A DNA stretch of 64,000 bases from Siphonodentalium dalli. Taxonomy: Eukaryota > Mollusca > Scaphopoda > Gadilida > Siphonodentaliidae. The position numbers and the translations under genes were made by a program. Positions 1 through 12,694 of the stretch are shown piece by piece. The first letter of the stretch is position 1. Each line of letters opens with the position of its first letter. Location of the stretch: NCBI GenBank assembly GCA_032622095.1, contig CP136063.1:93413980-93477979 (forward strand). The letters run 5' to 3'. The notes beneath the pieces were generated by a model. That model saw only the letters and a program-made list of their open reading frames with translations. It made no database searches and was not told where the DNA came from.

Positions 1-444
1 TATTTAAAGCACTGTCTTAAATGGTGTTTACTATTTGTGCCCCTTCAGTGTTTCTGCCACCACCACCCCCCCCCCCCTTTGACCATATATTGGGTCAATA
101 TGCCAGAGTCATATCCCGGATTTTGAGATGTATTAGTGAGGGGTGGGGCCAAACCTATAGAAATATACATTGGCATATACATTGCATATCAGACCCCCCC
201 CCCCCCCCACCGAAGACTGGATATTTGGATGAAAGGTTTTTAATTTCATAGATACCGTACACATCTTCGAAATGAACCAACTAAACAGACCAATACCACA
301 AACTTTTGATATACCTCTCATAGACCAGTATTGAAATAGGTGGGGTTTTTTGAGAATTGATTGAGAGATTGTCCTGCTTTTAACCTGGCTCTAGCTATAT
401 AATATATAATTCTAAATAACACATATCCATGGAATATAAACATT

Positions 445-1165
445 CAACATAAGTATAGGCAATACGAAATACGATAGAAAAATATATAGATTGATTGGAA
501 AGGGGTTTAAACAACAAGCCTATGCAAGGGCTTATGCTAAGTCTGCCCCCCCCCCCCCATCAGTATTGTTATCAGCCAACTAATTATTTGTCATAGGCGA
601 CTGTGATAACTGTACGTCCCGTCGGCGATGTGTTACGCCTATTTGAACTCCAAGTGGTCAATTTTTCATTATAACTTCATCCGAACGCCATTCGGAGACA
701 ACACGCGCGCCCTTTTTGATATTTAAAAAAAGAACAAAAAATCTTGCATTTCCACGAGACCCTAATTACTGCACAAAAATCAGCAGCATAAAAATACCAA
801 GACCCCTTCAATAACTTCGGGACCCAATCAACGGGACGCTATATGATAGGCTATGTTCAGGGAATTTTCCCTCAAAGATAATCAAGTAATTAGCAGCCAG
901 ATTATTGTTTCTTATGCGGACTCGAGTTTCCCTTCACGAATTCAAGAGCGTATAACTCTACACAATTAGCAGATCATAACCTGTAGCGAGATCATGATTG
1001 TGCTAATGGTCTCCGTTATCAGTTGGTGTTAACATATTTTATTCCAATCCAAAGAACATATATAATCATTTAACATAACTTTATGCAATAAGAAATATCA
1101 ATAGTATAACTAGATGGATTGATTGGAAAGGGGATTAAACAACAAGCCCAAGGATTTATGTTAAA
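445..1165 (+). repeat. two diverged copies of a dispersed repeat
   Basis: The block near 445-530 (ending in GATTGATTGGAAAGGGG and then a segment with AAACAACAAGCC) recurs near 1072-1160 with the same order of motifs and scattered substitutions. The two copies are direct and about 630 bp apart. The family is not recognised. Confidence 0.5.
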
Positions 1166-1584
1166 GACATATTATGGACTAATTCGGGTGCGAGAAACTG
1201 ATAAGTTAGTACCCGAGCGCTATGCCAACTGTGTGAATGTAGCATTCCACTAGCATAACCGAAAATATCAAAGAAATCGACCTTACCACTCCACAGATAT
1301 CATCACATAAACTACGCTTACTTGTAAATATTTACATCTCGATTCCGGACGCGGCAATCAACGATAAACTAACTCGAATTATTTCGCAATCGAGAGTCAT
1401 TCCATTTAATTAATATATAATAATGACGGTGTGTGTACTGTAAATTATGATTAATATTAGTACTTTGAACAAGTTTATTCTCCATTTCTATTTGATCACC
1501 CAACCGGAGTGTTTCATATCACTTTAAGTTTGCTCCACATCGGTTATCGATGGTTGTCAGTATATTGTCACTCGACTGCTGTTG

Positions 1585-1935
1585 ACACATTCCATGGGTG
1601 ATCAACATGTGATAATACTAGATTATGTGCTCCAAATCCCTGCCGTTTGCGTCATGTTACTATATAACACCCGTGTTTCATTCAGTCACTGGAACATCGG
1701 TCACTGGTGTTAGGTCCTGTTCTAGCGGCATTGGTTATCAGTTGTACTTCGTCTACTATATATAACCCATTTCACTAATGGCCAACACGTGATATTCCAA
1801 CAACGATTTGCTGATAGTATTTGCGCTCCAATCAATGTTGCTTACGCTCTGTTGCTATGGATCAATCCTATATAGATGACGTTTGCCATTAAGTCATTGA
1901 AACATTGGCCAGTATACTGTTATAGGTCAAAGGCA
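1585..1935 (+). repeat. diverged direct duplication of about 175 bp
   Basis: Blocks starting near 1585 and 1755 share the same succession of phrases: a CATGTGATA/CACGTGATA-type motif, then GCTCCAA, then a TATATA-containing segment, then a CATTGG/CACTGG motif. They look like an old tandem duplication with many substitutions. No coding potential seen. Confidence 0.4.
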
Positions 1936-2154
1936 GCATGGTATACGTATATCTTAATGATAATTAAATCGTTCTATATTGGTGTATAAACAAGGTCAGC
2001 GTTGTTGTTTTATTATTCCTAAGATGAGTACACTAACCCGACGAGTGGTTGTTATTGTGTGAAGCAAAAACATATTTAAAGATGCATTTGGGGCTCAAAG
2101 GAAACATTATGAAACCAAATTACTTGCTATCAAAATTATTTGGTATAAACGACT

Positions 2155-2395
2155 TGGATCTGTCTGTCTGTTCGCGATTCTTCTCCCAGTCCCCTTGACC
2201 GATTTCATTTAAATTTGGTGTGGTGAGTCGGGATACCCCGGCGGATCTTACATTGGCGTTAAATTTCCTTTGGTTCGATTAAAAAAAAATAGTTTTATGA
2301 TTTTTTTTAAATTGAGCAAGGATTAAAAAAAATTAAAGTTTTTAAAATATCAAAATGTGCGCGAAGCGCGCACAGGGGCCGACGAGTAAAGGCTT
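2155..2395. repeat. dispersed repeat ending in a GC hairpin
   Basis: Starts with a TCTGTCTGTTCGCG phrase, runs through A/T homopolymers, and ends with a strong hairpin (GTGCGCGAAGCGCGCAC at about 2356) followed by GGGGCCGACGAGTA. The hairpin plus short tail recalls the 3' end of a Helitron-like element, but the expected CTRR end is not intact. Family assignment is inference. Confidence 0.35.
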
Positions 2396-2798
2396 CCATG
2401 CAATGGAGTCTGTTTCAGCAAGTAGTTTATAAAATAACGCACCCATGGCTTGTATTCATAAACTGGGTTTATATATATCCCAGGTATAGTGTACACCAGG
2501 CGAAGCTATATGTGGTCATTGGTCGGATTGACATCGCGGCGGTGATTATTCAATCAATCAGGGGGACTTGACTGCTATCACAGATTTGCCACACTTCGCA
2601 TGTAGCAGTATACATGCTTGGTTCATTTCAATTATGGACAGCGTGGTTTGAGTACTAAAGTCTACACCCCTGAACGGAAAACGTGATAGAGGGTGTCAAT
2701 CATATCGATGTTGGTGTGTCGCTATCAAATAAACTACCCGGTTTATCGAATAAACCCACGGGGAGCTTGTAGGAAAAATATTTAAAAAATAAACCTTA

Positions 2799-3145
2799 CT
2801 AGCTGGTGGGCCCGACTTCGTCCGGGCTGTTTCCCCTCTGCTTTCCGTCGAAAGGCGCGATTTGACCTTCAATTGACCATTTTGAAAGTAAAGGTCCGGT
2901 CGGGGTCATGATTTGACCCGACAAAAACACTCCCCGGACAAAAGTACACCTAGGTATCAAATTTTGTCGAAATCCGTCCGTTTTACCCGATTTGACCTTG
3001 GTTTGACCATTTTGAAGGTCAAGATCAGGTCGGGGTCACGATTTGACCCGTCCAAAACACTCCCCGGACAAAAGTACCCAACTCCAGACAAACGCACACG
3101 GCTACGGACAAGAGACCAGGACACACCGGGCCGAACATGGTTTTA
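2799..3145 (-). mobile_element. non-autonomous Helitron 3' end (minus orientation)
   Basis: Read on the minus strand, the element ends in a hairpin (AGCCCGGACGAAGTCGGGC) a few bases before a terminal CTAG (2799-2802), followed by T in the flank. A hairpin, a CTRR end and insertion before T are the known Helitron 3' signature. The body holds about two units of ~130 bp built on phrases such as GGTCAAATC and CTCCCCGGACAAAAGTA. No Rep/helicase coding is present. The 5' end was not found. A related copy in the other orientation ends at 32101. Confidence 0.6.
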
Positions 3146-5192
3146 AGCGGCCATGATCGCTGCAGTAAGTCAGAAATACAACGAACTTTTGGAATCGGAA
3201 ACTCGAAGATGTCTGACCTTTACTATATATTAATTTGTATATAAACATTGTTTTCTACAAAGTTGTCTGTGAATAAACCCATTGGATAAAATAATGCAAG
3301 CCATGGAATGTGAACTGGCACCCGATAGACACTTTCGCTTGATATTTATTTTTTATTAATTTATTGCGCCCTCCGGCAGGGGGGGGGGGTCATTCACTGT
3401 TTTCCATACAGTAGGCCGGGCTGGGTGGGTGGTTCAGCTGCGAAAAAAGTAACTTTTTTCTAAGTGGTCACAGTTTTTCCCTCTTACAACATTTCTGCAA
3501 TATAATTGCATCAAAGTGTTCAGCATCATTGTTATAGTATGTATGACACTTAGGTCAGGGCTTAGGGTGGTAGTTAGTGTGGATATAGGACATATAGGCA
3601 TAATGCTTCTCAGAAATCCCGGTTACAAACCAACACTTTTGCATCAGATCACATTGTCAAGTACCAACGCCACTGGTTCAAGATGAAAATGGACAGTTAT
3701 GACACCCATGATTAAAGGTACGGTTGGCCTTGGCGGTGGGTATCCTGTAAAAATATTTCCACCCGTCAAAAACCGCCACAAACAGAAAGAACATCAAAAT
3801 GTAGACCGACTTTGTCCGCGCGTATACAAATAAGAAATATCGCATAAACAGTATGTTATTGTCATTTGTTTGACCATTGTTATGTAAACAAAAGCAAAAA
3901 CAGTTACTTTTCTGGTGTTTGTTTATATTATGATGGTAAACACAAAGAGCGTTCTTTGTTGGTGAATTCCTGATATGGAACAAATAAAGAGCGGTTATGC
4001 CATTTTTGTGTGATTAGCCAGTAGCATTGTGCTGAGTTCTGTAACACAATCAGGCTCTTGCTTAGGTAAAATATAGTAGGTCTTTATGATAACATGCTGT
4101 TTACGCGATAGTCATGGTATATATGAACGAAACTGTATGCATTTTAATGTGTTTCTGTTTACGGTGATTGGAACAAATATGAATATTTTCGACAATTAAG
4201 GCCTCGCGTGCCTTTAAAGTAAATAAAAATGAATAAAGCTATTCATTTATATCATTAATGTTTACTCATTAGACCTGATCAGACAGCATAAGAGGCAAAG
4301 GGTTACAATACACCAAATGATTTACATAGGCCTCGGTGTTAACAAATCCCGCTGGCCTGTATTCGCAGGAAAGCTTTGACCCTGCACGAGTATTTGAAAT
4401 TAAAGAACGTCCTTTTAGACACACAGAAATGTGCCCAAAAGTACTTGTGAACGTGGTAAATCACACTGCAGCTCGACAAACGTCACACTACCCAATTGAG
4501 AAAACAATGACATTGAAAAAAACACAAACACCTCCCATACATTATTCGCCATTTGCACAGCCATAACCGTTTACCATGTGGTTATATTTGGTGTTTCTCG
4601 ACGGGAAACACATTTGTGCATTTTTTCGTGCACTTTTCATCCATGTATCATTGACCATTCAGCTGCCATAATTTTTTTTATGCTGATCCTAGCTTGGTAG
4701 TGCCAGGGGGACTCACTCTACTAATTTGTATTTGGTGTATTGTAACCAAAACATGGAAATATCATCATGCTAAAAAGTATTGAATGCTATTTAAAGCCAC
4801 ATCCAGATTTTTGTTTGATTTTTTAGTTTAATTAATTTTTATTTTTTTTGACACAATTTCACATCAAAGCCATATGAATGCTGATCAATCTGTTAAACGC
4901 AATGTTGTCAGATGGTATAAGATCGTGTGGGTCCATTACTATTTAGCATAAATGTTTTGCCTAAATTTTTATTTTATATTTTCGATACAGTTGTATTTGA
5001 AGTGATTACAGACAAGCATTGGAAATATGGTAAAATGTTCATATAACTTGTTTACAAGTAATGAGTCAATTGATAAACAAAAACAAACAGGATAACAATG
5101 GGTGCTGCAGGTTTATACGATTCTTATCTGTTCTCAGACTTTATAACTGAAACAAATACCAAGCCTAAATGGTGTGAGACTACAGATTTTTA

Positions 5193-5330
5193 GGTAAAAC
5201 GTGGGTGGGTACCCTGCATGAAATTGGAAAAACAATTCCTTCAAATAAGGGGTGATTTGGCTGGATTTGGAGGTAAAAAGGGGGTGGGTACCCCACATGA
5301 AATTGGAAAAAATATTTGTTCCTTCAAAAA
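5193..5330 (+). repeat. two-copy ~78 bp tandem duplication
   Basis: GGTGGGTACCC followed by a CATGAAATTGGAAAAA phrase and TTCCTTCAAA occurs twice with an offset of about 78 bp. The copies differ by small substitutions and indels. Confidence 0.6.
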
Positions 5331-7747
5331 AATTCAGCCTACTGTCATGGCACTTTTTTCCGACCCCCCCCCCCCCCCCCCCCCGCCTTCGGTGTATAAT
5401 CCGCTAGAGATTCGTGGTGTATAGTGGTTTTATTTATAGAAATGCTAATTTTTGGGACACACTAAACGTTGTTGTGCGACGCCGAGGCCGAGTCCGGGTA
5501 AAAGGTGTAGTTGGGAATTTCAATTTCGTTTATTGTCGTTTCATTATTATGTCAATAATGTTGTTTTTTGGTTTGTGTTTAGCTATGCCAATTACAAATA
5601 GAAGAAATGAAAAATATAATTTGTAATTCTTATATTTCAACTTGTATCGACATTTTTCGTTCCGCAGCGCATTATAGTTCTAGTCGGACAGTCCGAGACA
5701 GCCACCCGTTCGTTAATTAGGTGCTGATCGTTGTGACAATTTGCAGTAGGTCCCTATTTGCGGATGTCCATTTGCAGAGGTCCCCGAATACGCGGAGGTC
5801 CCCTAAAATGGTCGAAATAGGTTGATTTTAATGAGTGAACGGGTGCGTATATGTCACTTGATACGTATTTTAAACACATACCGACACGAGGAACTAGTTT
5901 CGTTGCTTTTCTTTTTATTTTCTCTTACACATTGCTTTGATATTTGTGATGTGGGCTCCATGCATAGTTGCAGTATTCAATAATAGGCTGACCATGCTTA
6001 TGTAGAGCGATATGAAAGTATCGATGTCCAAGTTTGTGAAAGTTCTATTGAATATGCCGATGATTTGAGAAGCTTTATTCTTTTAGGATATTGTAGGAAG
6101 GCTAATCTGGCCGTGTCAAATTGAGCTATAGCGATGTGATATCTCGCAGGACAACACATTTTGGGTTTTCGCGGGGTGTGTATTCGCTAGATGTCTTGTA
6201 GTTGCAGTATGTAACTATTATGACCGCGTTGATTGCTCTCGATGTTTAGGTATGAACAATGGCTGGGCCACTCTTGAAGATTTTATGGCGGGAACACAAT
6301 GCCTCCGATTAGTAGATTTTTTACCCGCATTTAGAGGCTTTCTGGTGTGATGAATGAGAAACCTGAAGCAATAAGCCGTAGTTTTTTTTGTAATCATTTG
6401 AAGGATTAGTTGTTTTAACGGAATTCTGAGGCGATGCATTCATGTAAGCAATATTTTCTTGTTTCATGTAGTTTTGATGGTTTATTGGGACAGCAATACT
6501 TATTATTCTCAATGGCAAGATGATAGCATTTAGTATGGAGCGGTATAGAGTACATGTCGCACTTGGTATATATGCATGCACCGACTTAGCGGAGGAAAGC
6601 AAAATGATATGGTATGTTAGTTTTTGCATGTTGGTGTTGTTCAATTTAATTCATTTATTTCTCATTTCCTTAACTTCGTTCTTCAGTTTCAATGTCATGC
6701 CATCTACCCACTTCGAATGGGAGTTTATGGTTGCATGTTCGAAATTTGCATAATGTTGTTCTGTCATTTGCATTCGTACATTTCATTTGTAACTGGGTGA
6801 GTAGAACCCGGAATACGCCTTTAACGTGATAAAGTGTGCATGGTCTATTTTTGATTTTCAGGGATTTATAGATGACAGACAAATACATGTAAAGAAGGAG
6901 TCCTATTTATTGAGGGAAATGTTCAGATAATTAGTTATCCAACAAATGACCTATGGTTTGTTTATTTTCAGAGTATACAAAGCAATCAGCCAGTAGATCT
7001 ATTTATTATTCCTGCATATACTTTTGTTTAAGTTCACATAAGCCAAGTCATTTTAATGTCAGCCTTTTTTGTTGTATACTAAATGTTTTAATATGTCCTC
7101 CTTTCAATCAAATTTTAGACTTTATGACAATCAACCGATAGCTCGGTCTTGCCACAAGCCCCACTCGGACGGGGAACACCATTTTAACAAAGCAGAGTCA
7201 CCTTTTGGTGTCTGCACAACGGCGACAGCGCTTATGTGAGCTTTTTTTCTTCAAGCTGTTCCTTGATATATTTGAAACTTCATGCAGCACAAGCACGTCT
7301 CCCAAGATTGGTAAAACAAATTCAACAGTTGGCGCAAATGATATGGTAACTCAACAGCAGCTGGGAATTTCAGACAAAACATATATGTTCAAATTCTTTT
7401 TCTGACTTTAATTTCGAAGTATAACAAATTCAAATTCTTTTTGAGACCAAAGGTCATTTATTTTCCTTCTTTTGGCGAAATTAGTATCCTGAAATGACCA
7501 TCAGTTGGGAAAATAGTGGGCGTCAGGTTGGCCACAGTTGGAACCCAGGGTGTGCGCAAATTTATTCGGGACGTGGTCATTTTTGTCTGGAAACCTTCTA
7601 ACGGTCTAACCACGTCCCTGACTACATGCATGTATGGTTACTACCGTAGATGTGCTTGATGTGTCATCCAATATAAGGCTGTGGAGACGCTACTCTTCCT
7701 TAAGCTATACTGATCAGATCACATACAAACTCATTACGGCAAAAAGA

Positions 7748-7822
7748 GCCAGGTTACTACGAATCGGGGTGCTGCATGGTCCAATACGGTCAAGAACCAG
7801 GTTACTACGAATCGGGTCCAAT
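7748..7822 (+). repeat. short direct duplication (~49 bp offset)
   Basis: CAGGTTACTACGAATCGGG followed by TCCAATA and GGTCAAGAACCAG occurs twice. No function recognised. Confidence 0.5.
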
Positions 7823-8265
7823 AGGGTCAAGAACCAGTCTAATGCGCAAAATTCGGCAACTAATGCCTTAGTTTATATTTCGCTGATTTAAAAGTGCATT
7901 TGAATAACAGACATTCATCTCAAAGTATAGATACAGATGATTAGCGAATTGACACTATTGCTATCAAAATACATATTGGTTTGGTCTATCATTGTTGTGA
8001 TTCTCCTGTTGGCAAAATATTGGCGCATACGTCGTGTTAAATATACTGGTTCATTGTCCATGCAGAACTACGATAATTTCAAAACGTAGTAACATGACCC
8101 GCTGTGGATCATTATACTTCATTCAAATCGGTACATAATGTTCTTTTATGATAATTTCAATACGCACATAATATACTGATTTTAATACGAACTGAGTACG
8201 AACAGATGCATGGAAGAGAGGTAACTCTAAATATGCCTGATACTGATGCGTATGCTAGAACAGTA

Positions 8266-8716
8266 GGTTACACTGGTGTAAATGTTTTCCATAGGCCTCA
8301 GTGCTAACGTTTTAGCGTATAGTGTTGGCAATATAAATGTTGGGTCCAAAATTTTCTTTAAATCTGAAAAATTGACATTTTGGGAAACTTTTTACACAAA
8401 AAAATCATGTCTGTCTAGCAGGGAATTCGCCTTTAAATCTTATGTTTTCGTAACTAGTGTCAGAACCGCATAAAAAAATACAGTCATATTTTAGACCACA
8501 CCAAAAAATTCAAACTTCACTACAAAGGGTTAATTCCTGTGCCAATGGTTATTTTACCTATGGGAAATCATAGGGAAGAGGTGTGATGATTTTTTTATGT
8601 GAAAAGCACACAAGGCTATTGACCAATCAGGGCCCAGTGTCTATTTTATTCTCTCCTATATATTCCTCCCGCATCCGCTAGATGTCACTCGGAACCTTAT
8701 TTACACCAGTGTAACC
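8266..8716. mobile_element. 451-bp MITE with 18-bp perfect terminal inverted repeats
   Basis: The left end GGTTACACTGGTGTAAAT (8266-8283) is perfectly inverted at the right end (8699-8716). AGTA flanks both sides (8262-8265 and 8717-8720), a plausible 4-bp target duplication. The interior has no transposase coding. The superfamily is not determined. The right flank is exactly where the 9.77-kb tandem duplication begins. Confidence 0.7.
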
Positions 8717-9094
8717 AGTAATGGTTCCTTTGCTTTCAGCAAGACTCTCAACAACAATCAATTTGTGTAACATTTAAATATAACTCCCCCGTGTTTACAA
8801 CCATATAGCCCGACCCTAAACCTAATACTAAACCTACATTGTATAAGGTAACCAAATCCCAGCCTATACATGCATACCATAATTGTAAACAACATATACT
8901 TCATTCTTTAGTTAGTATACACAATATGTAATTATCATCGTTGTTGCTGTCGTAGTCTCCAACGACATTGTCAGCATCACCATCATCAGTATCTCACACC
9001 ACTATATACAAGAAAACTAAGATGCATGCATCAGGTCGCCCGTGAACTATTTATCATAGAATTCTTGCAGCTATCGATTTACACATTTTGGAAT

Positions 9095-9459
9095 ATATGT
9101 CTGTATGTATGTGTGTGTGAATTCATGTATGTATGTGTGTTATAGACTCGAACACTGCTCGACCGATCCGACTCGGATTTGGTATTTAACGTGTCAACCT
9201 GACCTCGCTCATATGCATGTTTCTGGACCTTGACCGATCCGACTAATATTTGTGTGTAGGACTACTTCGATCCCGGGAGCAATATGCACGGGTCCAATTT
9301 CACGTGCGACCATGTCATCGAACGTGCTGGTATAGGCATGTTTCTGGACCAATTGAAAAATAGTTTGTCCAGATGCTGTATATACCGGGTACTGTCCAGA
9401 TGAAGGCGACCACAACGATATCCCTAAATAGCCCGAACGAAGTCGAGTACATCAGCTAG
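9095..9459 (+). mobile_element. Helitron-like 3' end (duplication copy 1)
   Basis: A GTATGTGTG-rich segment leads into repeated CTCGACCGATCCGACT and CATGTTTCTGGACC phrases and ends GCCCGAACGAAGTCGAGT, then CAGCTAG followed by T (CTAG 9456-9459). The tail matches the hairpin-plus-CTAG ends at 2799 and 32101 but the stem is imperfect. No coding capacity. The 5' limit is approximate. Confidence 0.45.
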
Positions 9460-9779
9460 TATTATATATTTCTAGATTTAGTTACAAACTTTATACCTGT
9501 ACATTGTACAAAGAAATGTTTGACAAATGTATCTATATCAATATTACCATCGGGGTCATTAAAAATTAGATACGACGAAACAAAATTTTGAAGGGTGCAT
9601 GTGATTGTGAGGAATAATAGGATCATAGGTAAATTTAATTTATGGACGCTTGTTAATTTTCATTGGACTACATGTATCAGGTAAATTTTTATATTTCAAA
9701 TGATGACAGGAATGTGGAAAGTTGAACTACCCAAGTAATACTGGCTATCCACACGCAGAGATATACATGTAAATAAAAA

Positions 9780-10260
9780 CCAAAATAGAAAATGGCTGCT
9801 GGCGACCATGTTTTCCAAAGAAATTCAAAGCATTCGATAGCTCCCATCTAGTGGTCACCCCGAAGATCAATATGAAGTTTGGTGACTATCAGATGGGGGA
9901 TGTGGTCTGTAGAGGTGCTAAAGAATTCAGTCATACAAAGAGTAAGATACAAAATTGCTGTCATGTTTTTAACGAAATTCGGAAAAAAATAGATTACTCT
10001 CATCCTGGTTATCCAGAAGATCATTGTGGAATCTGGTGACGATCGGACAAGGGATGTCGTCTGTGGGATCTACCAAATTATTTAGCCATAAAAATAGTAA
10101 AACTCAAGATCACCGCTGGCAGTGATGTTTTCACAAGGAAATTTTGAGAAAAAAATATGGCTCCCGTCTAGTGGTGACCAATTGATTCAAATTTGAAATT
10201 TAACAGGGTATACTGCTGGTGGCCATGTTTTCCCCGCAAATTTGACAGACTAATGAACAA
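9780..10260 (+). repeat. degenerate tandem repeat with GGC-GACCATGTTTTCC motif
   Basis: Three diverged units carry a TGGCTGC-TGGCGACCATG-type phrase, then an AAATTC/AAATTT segment, then a CTCCCATCTAGTGGT-like phrase (near 9790, 10120 and 10210). This type of repeat is widespread in invertebrate genomes from general knowledge. I cannot name the family. Confidence 0.45.
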
Positions 10261-10309
10261 AACCACTGAATCCGTTGAATCAATATACGTATACACAAAT
10301 ATATATCTA

Positions 10310-10850
10310 CTAGCCGATGAGCCCGACGTTGTCCGGGCTATTCAAAAACCAAATTTCAAGTCGATAGCTCTACCCAGCCCGACGATTTCAAGTCGATAGC
10401 TCCACCCGTTTCCGAGATCTCGTCTGCGCATGCGCGAAGCTGGCGTCGCACGGGCCCGGCGACCCGATAAAATTCGTATCCGGGGCAAGATACATTCACA
10501 TACCAAATTTCAAGTCGATAGCTCCACCCGTTTCCGAGATCTCGTCTGCGCATGCGCGAAGCTGGCGTCGCACGGGCCCGGCGACCCGATAAAATTCGTA
10601 TCCGGGGCAAGATACATTCACATACCAAATTTCAATTCGATAGCTCCACCCGTTTTCGAGATCTCGTCTGCGCATGCGCGAAGCGGGCACCGCACGGGCT
10701 CGCCAATACGACAACGTCCACCGCCTGTTCAAACTACACGCACGCACCAAGTTTCGTCCCGATCGGTCGAGAATCGTAGATTTGTATTAATGACAAACAT
10801 ACAGACAAACATACAGACAGACAGACAAACAGACAGAGGTCTTCAAAATA
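10310..10850 (-). mobile_element. Helitron-like element end with three ~122-bp units (copy 1)
   Basis: On the minus strand it ends AGCCCGGACAACGTCGGGCT, a clear stem, then a short spacer and CTAG (10310-10313) followed by T, the Helitron 3' signature. Inside are nearly three 122-bp direct units (about 10385-10720) containing GCGCATGCGCGAAGC. At the far end is an ACAGACAAACA microsatellite. No replication-helicase coding. The open frames in the units are repeat shadows. Confidence 0.6.
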
Positions 10851-11167
10851 TATATGAGATATATATATATGCATTGTTATCCACACTACTGGTATATAAA
10901 GGTACTGAAAATAACTATATTATACTAGTATACACAAAATAAACCATATATTATGGCTATGGGTTCTAATATCCGAACATGACAGCTGAGAACTTGGTGT
11001 GAATTGAAGAGTAGTGGGGTCTCAAGAATATCTACCCCTCCACGTTAGAAACATGCCATTAAATAGCATAAGTATAATATAGCTCGAAGACAGAAGTGAT
11101 CCATCAAACCGCTCTTAATTCAACCAGGTCATCACACCCCATGTATGGTAGATCACATGATGATCTA

Positions 11168-12694
11168 GGTGGAATCGGGCTTCTCAAAGTACCGCCGGTA
11201 CCACACATGCCGGTACCGGTATCGATACTTTGCTAGTACCGCGGTTCCGGTACCGGTACTGGCAAGCCATTTTATAGTTCTAGGTATATCTGGAGGTAAT
11301 ACAGTGCTGAAAATCACAAGCCACGAACTCTATTATTAACTTGAACTAATGATAATGTGATATCAGAATAAAGAAACTATTTCGGGATATTAGATATCAT
11401 TTTGGAATATACTAACAAACTTTCCCGTATAGTTTAGTGATGCGCAAATGACAACATAGACAATTCAATCAACCAAAATGGAACTATTCGTTGCATACGT
11501 TTTGTGGTTTTAACTTATTGTTCTGCTGTGTGTGATAAACTGACAGAAAGTAACGCGACACACGTCGGTGGTTTCCACTTCACAATATTCAATCAGAATA
11601 AATGTATTTGCAAAGTCGCGCGGTCGGCCATTTTAAATCTAAACAATAATGAGTCAAGTTAGGCAACAATTTCTCTCCACGAGTTCCTATACCAAATATG
11701 AACTATCATGTCTATTCAGCAAATGACATGTACATTGTGCACGGTTCGTGGATATTCGTTCCCAATTTTATTATATAACTGGAGGTTCCATGAGTCCCAT
11801 TTAAATTCAAAATGGTCTACCTTATATATGCACACTGATACGACAAGTGAACGGGTACGTGTGTATGTGATTAATCAAAACGTGTGGGCCATACTTGTGG
11901 GTGGGTCGTTGGTGAATGATAAGAAATTGTAACTGGGTTTAGTGTATAATTGCCACAACTGGGCAAAAATAAAGGCAAAAGCATAAGTTGCAATCACAAG
12001 TTCCCAACACAAAATAATCTTTGAAGATTAAAACAATATCACAAGGCCGTGCTTTCAAAGAATTGGAATTCAACCATTGAAGAGTTATAATAGACACATA
12101 AAAACCAGGAACCACCCTTCCGTGACTGACCAATCGCGCCATGCATGAATACAATCACGACCGATGTGCATCGCATGTAGTTTAAAGAGCGAAACTTGAT
12201 ACTACTGTATTTTGCCAAACAGCCTGCTGTGTGGGTGAGGTCGTTGGTGAATAAATGATAATAAATTGTAACTGGGTTTAATGTATAAATGCCAGAACTG
12301 GGCAAAAATAAAGGCAAAAGCATAAGTTGCAATCACAAGTTCCCAACACAAAATAATCTTTGAAGATTAAAACAATATCACAAGGCCGTGCTTTCAAAGA
12401 ATTGGAATTCAACCATGGAAGAGTTATAATAGACACATAAAAACCAGGAACCACCCTTCCGTGACCGACCTCTCGCGCCATGAATACAATCACGATCGAT
12501 GTGCATCGCGTGTATTTTAAAGAGCGAAACTTGATACTACTGTATTTTGCCAAACAGCCTGCTGATCTACGAACGTGCATATATGCAACCACAGTACCGA
12601 GTGCCGGCGGATCTGCACACCAATACCGTTATCGCAAAAAATGCCCGAGTACGCGGTACCGGTACTGCGTACCGTTGAGAAGCCTGGGTGGAAT
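11168..12694. mobile_element. hAT-type MITE with 8-bp TSD (copy 1)
   Basis: The element proper is 11176-12686. Its termini are CGGGCTTCTCAAAGTACCG on the left and, inverted, CAGGCTTCTCAACGGTACG on the right. GGTGGAAT flanks both sides (11168-11175 and 12687-12694). An 8-bp target duplication and CA-GG-like termini are hAT features. The ends are rich in GGTACCGG. The interior has a ~339-bp tandem duplication and no transposase, so it is non-autonomous. Confidence 0.8.
11897..12566 (+). repeat. 339-bp tandem duplication inside the hAT MITE (copy 1)
   Basis: The segment from GGTCGTTGGTGAAT to CAAACAGCCTGCTG occurs at about 11897-12231 and again at about 12236-12566, with roughly 95% identity by eye. 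Open frames on the minus strand appear twice for this reason and are not genes. Confidence 0.8.

Larger units (their letters stand above)
1..2150. other. gene-free AT-rich DNA with poly-C runs
   Basis: No supportable coding region. The stretch holds several poly-C runs (near 65-78, 195-209 and 545-559) and diverged repeat copies. Short open frames here run through the C runs (poly-proline) and show no domain or codon signal. Nothing else is recognised. Confidence 0.6.
3146..8265. other. no supportable gene; scattered small repeats
   Basis: About 5.1 kb without a recognisable gene. It contains a poly-G run near 3380, a ~78 bp direct duplication (5193-5330), a 16-C run near 5366-5382 and a short direct duplication near 7748-7822. 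Open frames up to about 107 codons occur but lack homology, composition bias or convincing splice context. Confidence 0.5.

Noticed and set aside
21-251. Poly-proline open frame near the left edge
   Set aside because: Caused by poly-C runs, with no other protein-like feature.
10356-10942. Overlapping open frames of up to 170 codons on both strands, repeated at 20131-20717
   Set aside because: They arise from the 122-bp Helitron units and an ACAG microsatellite. No domain, and both strands are open alike.
11939-12592. Repeated ~100-codon minus-strand frames
   Set aside because: Two copies of one non-coding 339-bp block inside a hAT MITE.
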